From Alphaproteobacteria bacterium (lineage in GTDB: Bacteria > Pseudomonadota > Alphaproteobacteria > ATCC43930 > CGMCC-115725), in contig JAGWIH010000012.1 in NCBI GenBank assembly GCA_028866355.1, positions 1 through 18,676 on the forward strand: a DNA stretch of 18,676 nucleotides, read 5' to 3'. This document shows, in pieces, positions 15,096 to 18,676 of the stretch. Within the stretch, counting starts at the first letter, position 1. Every line of letters begins with the position of its first letter. The position numbers and the translations under genes are program-made. The notes under the pieces were generated by a model that was not told the origin of the DNA, ran no database searches, and was given only the letters and a program-made list of their open reading frames with translations.

Positions 15096-17408
15096 CTAAA
15101 TTCGCGCGAACCGCAGACGCAGGGCGTTGCTGACGACGGATAAGGAGCTGAAACTCATCGCGGCAGCCGCGACGACCGGACTGAGCAGCAACCCGAAAGC
15201 GGGGTAGAGCACGCCGGCTGCAAGCGGAATGCCGAGCATGTTATAGACGAAGGCCAGCACGAGGTTCTGGCGGATGTTGCGCATCGTAGCGCGGCTCAAC
15301 CGCCGTGCGCGCGCGATGCCGGCGAGATCGCCTTTGACCAGCGTGACGCCGGCGCTCTGCATGGCAACTTCGGTGCCAGTGCCCATCGCCACGCCGACGT
15401 CGGCCTCGGCCAATGCCGGCGCGTCGTTGACGCCGTCACCTGCCATGGCGACGATCCGGCCGTCGCTTCGTAGGCGCCGAACGATGGCGTTTTTCTGCTC
15501 TGGAAGGATTTCTGCCTCGACCTCGCCGATACCGAGCTTGGTTGCGACCGCTTGCGCGGTGGTGCGATTGTCGCCAGTCAGCATCACAATGCGAACACCC
15601 TCAGCGCGCAACTGCGCCAGAGCGGCGGGTGTGGTCGCCTTGATCGGATCGGCGACCGCGATCAGGCCGGCGGCACGATCATCGATGGCGATGAACATGG
15701 CTGTGGCCCCGTCGCGGCGGAACGCTTCGGCGCGTCCGGCAAGATCGCCGACGGCAACACGGAGTTTTTCGAGCAGCGCGGCGGTGCCGATTGCGATCGA
15801 GCGGTTGTCGATACGGCCGGTGACGCCCTGGCCGACGTACGCACGGAAATCCTGAACCTCGCGCAAGGCCGTGTTCTGTTGCGCGGCAGCCGACACGATG
15901 GCGGCCGCAAGCGGATGCTCGCTCGCGCGTTCGAGGCTGGCCGCGAACGACAGGAGCATGCTCTCGGTGAACCCTGCGGTAGCGACGATGGCGACGACAC
16001 GCGGCTTGCCCTCGGTCAGTGTCCCGGTCTTGTCGACCACCAGCGTATCTATTTTCTCGAATCGCTCCAGTGCCTCCGCATTTTTGATCAGCACGCCGGC
16101 GGTCGCGCCCTTGCCGACGCCGACCATGATCGACATCGGCGTCGCCAGGCCCAAGGCGCAGGGGCAGGCGATAATGACGACGGACACCGCGGCCACCAGC
16201 GCATACGCAAATGCCGGTGCCGGGCCCCATATCATCCAGCCGATGAAAGCGATCACCGCGATGACAATGACGGCGGGAACGAACCATGCTGACACGACAT
16301 CCGCCAAGCGTTGGATCGGCGCGCGGCTGCGCTGTGCCTCGGTAACCATTTGAACGATGCGTGCCAGCATCGTTTCCGCGCCGATCTTCTCGGCCGTCAT
16401 CACGAGGCTGCCCGTGCCGTTGATCGTGCCGCCGATAACCTTGTCGCCGGGCGCTTTTTCCACTGGCATCGCTTCGCCCGTGACCATGGATTCGTCGACC
16501 GCGCTTCGGCCGTCGATGACTTTGCCGTCCACCGGTACGCTGTCGCCGGGCCGCACGCGTAGCCGATCGCCGAGATGCACGGCCTCAAGAGCGATCTCCT
16601 CATCGTTGCCGTCATCGCGCACGCGTCTGGTCGTCTTCGGCGCAAGCTTCAACAGGGCGCGGATCGCGCCGCCGGTGCGTTCGCGCGCGCGCAGTTCCAG
16701 GACCTGTCCAAGCAAAACGAGAACGGTGATAACCGCGGCGGCTTCGTAATAGACCGCGACAATTCCACCCTCATTGCGCAGCCCCGCCGGAAACCGGCCC
16801 GGCACGAACGTCGCGGCGAGGCTGTAGACATACGCGGCACCGACGCCAAGGGCGATCAGCGAAAACATGTTGAGGTTACGATTCACGACCGAGATCCAGC
16901 CGCGCTCGAAAAATGGCGAACCGGCCCAAAGCACCACCGGTGTCGCGAGCGCGAACTGCGTCCACACCAAGGCCTGTTGCGTCAAAAATCGGTGAACGTC
17001 CAGTCCCGTGACATGCGCGCCCATCTCCAACGCAACGACCGGCAGGCTAAGAACAACACCGATCCAGAACCGGCGCGTCATGTCGGTGAGTTCGGGATTC
17101 CCATGCTCCGAAGGCGCCGGTATAACCGGCTCCAGCGCCATGCCGCAGATCGGACAGGCACCCGGCGCCTCGCGCACGATCTCGGGATGCATCGGGCAGG
17201 TCCATTTAGTGCCGGTCGGCGCCTTTGTTTCCGGTGTGGCGGGCGCAAGATATTTCTCGGGTGTCGCGATGAATTTCGCGCGGCAGCCGGCATTGCAGAA
17301 GAAATAATCCGCGCCGCGATGGTGCGCGCGGTGCGGCGTGACGGCCGGATCGACCGTCATGCCGCAAACCGGATCGCGCGCGCGGTTTATCTGAGGGCCG
17401 TCAGACAT
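15096..17408 (-). CDS. copA: Copper-exporting P1B-type ATPase with N-terminal YHS and heavy-metal-binding domains
   Basis: This encodes a 770-residue P1B-type ATPase that pumps Cu(I) or Ag(I) out of the cytoplasm. In place of the common HMA domain it has a YHS domain (DPVCGMTVDP, about 12-54). A short heavy-metal-binding domain follows (WTCPMHPEI to CPICGMALEP, 69-94). Visible are the TGEAMP loop (310-315), the ion-channel motif CPC (415-417), phosphorylation site DKTGT (459-463, Asp459), SEHPL (496-500) and GDGVND (657-662). YN (722-723) and MSFSS (751-755) in the last helices mark the Cu(I)/Ag(I) subgroup. Around eight membrane helices fit the family. It overlaps the end of cueR by 8 bp and is probably expressed from the CueR promoter. 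The symbol copA could equally be given as copper/silver-type copB-like or silP by some annotators. Confidence 0.95.
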   Translation of the reverse strand: MSDGPQINRARDPVCGMTVDPAVTPHRAHHRGADYFFCNAGCRAKFIATPEKYLAPATPETKAPTGTKWTCPMHPEIVREAPGACPICGMALEPVIPAPSEHGNPELTDMTRRFWIGVVLSLPVVALEMGAHVTGLDVHRFLTQQALVWTQFALATPVVLWAGSPFFERGWISVVNRNLNMFSLIALGVGAAYVYSLAATFVPGRFPAGLRNEGGIVAVYYEAAAVITVLVLLGQVLELRARERTGGAIRALLKLAPKTTRRVRDDGNDEEIALEAVHLGDRLRVRPGDSVPVDGKVIDGRSAVDESMVTGEAMPVEKAPGDKVIGGTINGTGSLVMTAEKIGAETMLARIVQMVTEAQRSRAPIQRLADVVSAWFVPAVIVIAVIAFIGWMIWGPAPAFAYALVAAVSVVIIACPCALGLATPMSIMVGVGKGATAGVLIKNAEALERFEKIDTLVVDKTGTLTEGKPRVVAIVATAGFTESMLLSFAASLERASEHPLAAAIVSAAAQQNTALREVQDFRAYVGQGVTGRIDNRSIAIGTAALLEKLRVAVGDLAGRAEAFRRDGATAMFIAIDDRAAGLIAVADPIKATTPAALAQLRAEGVRIVMLTGDNRTTAQAVATKLGIGEVEAEILPEQKNAIVRRLRSDGRIVAMAGDGVNDAPALAEADVGVAMGTGTEVAMQSAGVTLVKGDLAGIARARRLSRATMRNIRQNLVLAFVYNMLGIPLAAGVLYPAFGLLLSPVVAAAAMSFSSLSVVSNALRLRFARI

Positions 17409-17796
17409 GGCCGCCGGCCAGATCGTCGAGGATCGGGCAATTGGGGCGCGCGTCGCCGTGACAATGCGCCGTCAAATGCCGGATGGTGAGTATCATGGTC
17501 TCAAGCGCCGCGATCTTGCGCTCGATCTCGGCGATCTTGCCCAGCGCGATCGCTTTGACCGCCGCGCTCTTGCGCCGCTTGTTGCGCCATAGCGCCAGGA
17601 GGTCCTCGACCTCGGCGACCGAAAACCCCAAGTCGCGCGCGCGATGGATGAAGCGCAGCGTATGGAGATCGGTCAGGCTGTAGCTGCGGTAGCCGTTATC
17701 GCGCCGCGCCGCTGTGGGGATCAGCCCGACGCTTTCGTAATAGCGGATGGTCTTGGCCGGAACGCCGGCCTGGCTTGCGACTTCGCCGATATTCAT
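17401..17796 (-). CDS. cueR: Cu(I)-responsive MerR-family activator
   Basis: This encodes a 131-residue CueR-like activator. It has the winged-helix DNA-binding region (MNIGEVASQAGVPAKTIRYY), then a long dimerisation helix, then the metal loop CHGDARPNCP with Cys112 and Cys120. Those are the same numbers as the Cu(I) ligands of Escherichia coli CueR. Ser77 is also present, as in sensors of singly charged ions (the divalent sensors carry cysteine there), so Cu(I)/Ag(I)/Au(I) are the likely signals. I chose the ATG at 17796, with GAGG six bases upstream. The longer frame would start at the TTG that forms the -35 of its own promoter. It is followed by copA with an 8-bp overlap, making an autoregulated efflux operon. 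Confidence 0.95.
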   Translation of the reverse strand: MNIGEVASQAGVPAKTIRYYESVGLIPTAARRDNGYRSYSLTDLHTLRFIHRARDLGFSVAEVEDLLALWRNKRRKSAAVKAIALGKIAEIERKIAALETMILTIRHLTAHCHGDARPNCPILDDLAGGHV

Positions 17797-17825
17797 GACA
17801 CGCCTCGCCCTTGGAGTACCCTTTG

Positions 17826-17856
17826 CATATAAAGGTTCCAGTGACTGGAAGGTCAA
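17826..17856 (-). promoter_or_regulatory. CueR-type promoter and operator of cueR-copA
   Basis: On the minus strand TTGACC (17856-17851) and TATATG (17831-17826) are separated by 19 bp, the overlong spacer that MerR-family activators correct by twisting DNA. The spacer contains the perfect 15-base palindrome TTCCAGTCACTGGAA (17850-17836), within ACCTTCC-N7-GGAA, close to the known CueR operator. The transcription start would lie about 23 bases before cueR. Confidence 0.88.
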
Positions 17857-17880
17857 GGCAGATCGGAAAATGGCTGCCGG

Positions 17881-17905
17881 CGGCGCCCCGGCTCGTTCGG
17901 CGCCG
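17881..17905 (-). terminator. Possible weak terminator hairpin after groES
   Basis: A 7-bp GC-only stem (CGGCGCC at 17881-17887 with GGCGCCG at 17899-17905) has an 11-base loop and begins three bases after the groES stop. No T run follows on the minus strand, so it may be only a stabilising 3' hairpin. Confidence 0.3.
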
Positions 17906-17907
17906 CG

Positions 17908-18216
17908 CTACTTCTTCTTGGCGGCTTTGCCGTCGAGAATGCCCATGAGGTCGCTTTCCTTCATCACGAGCAGTTCGTTGCCGTCGAGCTTGATCTCGGT
18001 GCCGGACCATTTGCCGAACAGCACGCGATCGCCGGCCTTCACCTCGGGCGGATGCAGCTTGCCGTCGTCGTCGCGCGCGCCCGGACCGACCGCGACCACT
18101 TCGCCTTCCTGGGGTTTTTCCTGGGCGGTGTCGGGAATGATGATGCCGCCGGAGGTCTTTTCCTCCTGCTTCAGGCGGCGAACGACGACGCGATCGTGCA
18201 AGGGACGGAACTTCAT
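17908..18216 (-). CDS. groES: Co-chaperonin GroES
   Basis: This encodes a 102-residue GroES (10 kDa chaperonin), the heptameric lid of the GroEL folding chamber. It begins MKFRPLHDRVVVRR. The mobile loop that docks on GroEL is EEKTSGGIIIPDTAQEKPQ (about 18-36), and the roof segment VGPGARDDDGKLHPPEVKAGD follows. FGKWSGTEIKLDGNELLVMKESDLMGIL is standard, and the C-terminus has a basic extension DGKAAKKK. GGGAG lies six bases before the ATG. The downstream neighbour is cueR, not groEL, so this groES stands alone. No CIRCE inverted repeat is visible upstream; instead a tRNA gene ends 22 bp before the start. It may be a second copy, with a groESL operon elsewhere. Confidence 0.96.
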   Translation of the reverse strand: MKFRPLHDRVVVRRLKQEEKTSGGIIIPDTAQEKPQEGEVVAVGPGARDDDGKLHPPEVKAGDRVLFGKWSGTEIKLDGNELLVMKESDLMGILDGKAAKKK

Positions 18217-18238
18217 GCCTGTCTCCCGATTCGGGCAA

Positions 18239-18313
18239 TGGTGGGCGCTGTAGGGATTGAACCTACGACCCCACCCGTGTGAAGGGTGTGCTCTCCCGCT
18301 GAGCTAAGCGCCC
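18239..18313 (-). tRNA. tRNA-Val (anticodon CAC)
   Basis: The minus strand folds into a complete cloverleaf. The acceptor stem is GGGCGCT/AGCGCCC, the D stem GCTC/GAGC, the anticodon stem CACCC/GGGTG with loop TTCACAC (anticodon CAC, reading GUG), and the T stem GTAGG/CCTAC with loop TTCAATC. The discriminator base is A and CCA is encoded at 18241-18239. The variable loop is five bases. The whole is 75 bases and every stem is fully paired. Confidence 0.97.
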
Positions 18314-18323
18314 GAAGAGGCCT

Positions 18324-18353
18324 GAGATAAGGCGCGGGCGCCGCGCCTGTCAA
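18324..18353 (-). promoter_or_regulatory. Promoter of tRNA-Val (and possibly groES)
   Basis: On the minus strand a perfect TTGACA (18353-18348) is followed after 18 bp by TATCTC (18329-18324), which matches the -10 consensus in its first three bases. Transcription would start about 4 bases before the mature tRNA 5' end. No other promoter-like sequence fits in the 22 bp between the tRNA and groES. Confidence 0.6.
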
Positions 18354-18372
18354 GGAATCGCGGGCGGCGGCG

Positions 18373-18386
18373 GCCTTATATAAGGC
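18373..18386. promoter_or_regulatory. 14-bp perfect palindrome upstream of glmU
   Basis: GCCTTATATAAGGC is a perfect palindrome 38 bp before the glmU start codon. It contains TATATA/TATAAG, which could serve as the glmU -10 element, though no -35 stands out upstream. A second palindrome, AAGGCGCCTT, is at 18396-18405. It could be a promoter, an operator, or both. Confidence 0.35.
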
Positions 18387-18424
18387 TAGACGCGCAAGGC
18401 GCCTTTCCTTAAGAGACAAAACCC

Positions 18425-18676
18425 ATGGCCGCCTCGTTTGCCGCTCTCATCCTGGCCGCCGGCAAAGGCACGCGGATGCACTCGGCGCGTCCCAAGGTGC
18501 TGCACGAGCTTGCCGGCAAGCCGCTGATCGCGCATGTGCTGGGCGCGGTGGCGGCGTTGAAGCCGCAGTATACCGCGGTGGTGATCGCGCCCAACCAGAA
18601 CGACGTCGCCGCCGCGGTGGCGCCGGCCGATTTCGTCATCCAGCGCCAGCCGAAGGGCACCGGCAACGCGGTCGCA
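18425..18676 (+). CDS. glmU: Bifunctional UDP-N-acetylglucosamine pyrophosphorylase / glucosamine-1-phosphate N-acetyltransferase, 5' part
   Basis: The first 84 codons of glmU are present and the frame runs off the window. GlmU makes UDP-GlcNAc for peptidoglycan and lipopolysaccharide. The nucleotidyltransferase signature LILAAGKGTRMHSARPKVLH is at about residues 8-27 (the LxxGxGTxM-x(5)-PK motif), then ELAGKPLIAHVL, and QRQPKGTGNAV near the edge, the uridine-binding Q-x-x-x-GT-x-HA segment. Only the uridylyltransferase domain is seen; the acetyltransferase half lies outside. The ATG at 18425 gives MAASFAALILAAG; the ribosome site is weak (AAGAGA). It is divergent from the tRNA-Val/groES unit. 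Confidence 0.93.
   Translation, partial: MAASFAALILAAGKGTRMHSARPKVLHELAGKPLIAHVLGAVAALKPQYTAVVIAPNQNDVAAAVAPADFVIQRQPKGTGNAVA

Noticed and set aside
17797..17856. Upstream start for cueR
   Set aside because: The longer frame would start at the TTG that forms the -35 element and would translate through the operator. The ATG at 17796 gives a standard CueR N-terminus.
18052..18282. Plus-strand frame ending in VGIEPTTPPV
   Set aside because: This is opposite groES and then reads through the tRNA-Val gene; that peptide ending is a known annotation artefact of antisense tRNA sequence.
18217..18424. CIRCE or heat-shock promoter for groES
   Set aside because: I looked for TTAGCACTC-N9-GAGTGCTAA and saw no match. 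The tRNA gene fills most of the space.
1..18676. Mobile elements, CRISPR arrays, phage genes, toxin-antitoxin or defence systems
   Set aside because: I found no transposase, integrase, regularly spaced repeats or defence-type motifs. The genes are housekeeping or common accessory families.

Overview
This is a high-GC stretch of bacterial chromosome, most likely from an alphaproteobacterium. The evidence is gene content and order. A run encoding a complex I NDUFA12-type subunit, MlaD and a DUF2155 protein faces an aroQ-accB-accC-aat run, an arrangement I recall as typical of that class. The large class II ribonucleotide reductase with a C-terminal zinc ribbon and the FemAB-like DUF482 acyltransferase also fit. 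I cannot name a genus. I see no insertion sequence, prophage, CRISPR array or defence system, so this looks like core chromosome.

Layout. Positions 1-1712 (minus) hold a RidA-family protein, a DUF482 acyltransferase and the first codons of another gene, all overlapping. Positions 1769-2337 hold a hotdog thioesterase bounded on both sides by strong intrinsic terminators. Positions 2442-6128 (minus) encode NrdJ, the B12-dependent ribonucleotide reductase. Its upstream region (6129-6624) is the only long gene-free stretch. It carries four NrdR-box-like palindromes spaced 30-33 bp apart, a candidate promoter inside the distal pair, and a perfect DnaA box.

Positions 6625-9085 (plus) hold ndufA12, mlaD, a methyltransferase, an unrecognised 75-residue protein and a DUF2155 protein; the last four overlap by stop/start codons. 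Positions 9016-12026 (minus) hold aroQ-accB-accC-aat, and aat overlaps the end of the DUF2155 gene by 70 bp tail to tail. Positions 12158-13819 (plus) encode a polytopic GT-C-like glycosyltransferase that ends against a MarR-family regulator (minus). That regulator is divergent from a maleylacetoacetate isomerase (plus), which ends exactly where a copper-exporting P-type ATPase ends. The ATPase lies in a cueR-copA operon (minus) preceded by a classic MerR-type promoter with a 19-bp spacer. Last come groES without groEL, tRNA-Val(CAC) directly upstream of it, and the divergent start of glmU at the window edge.

Working together: nrdJ supplies dNTPs, and its upstream sites suggest control by NrdR and possibly DnaA. 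AccB and AccC start fatty acid synthesis, AroQ acts in the shikimate pathway, and MlaD keeps outer-membrane lipid asymmetry. CueR and CopA form a self-contained copper-efflux switch. No wholly new multi-gene system is evident. The items most worth a second look are the phased regulatory array upstream of nrdJ, the 75-residue coupled protein, the tRNA-groES arrangement and an unusual residue in AroQ.
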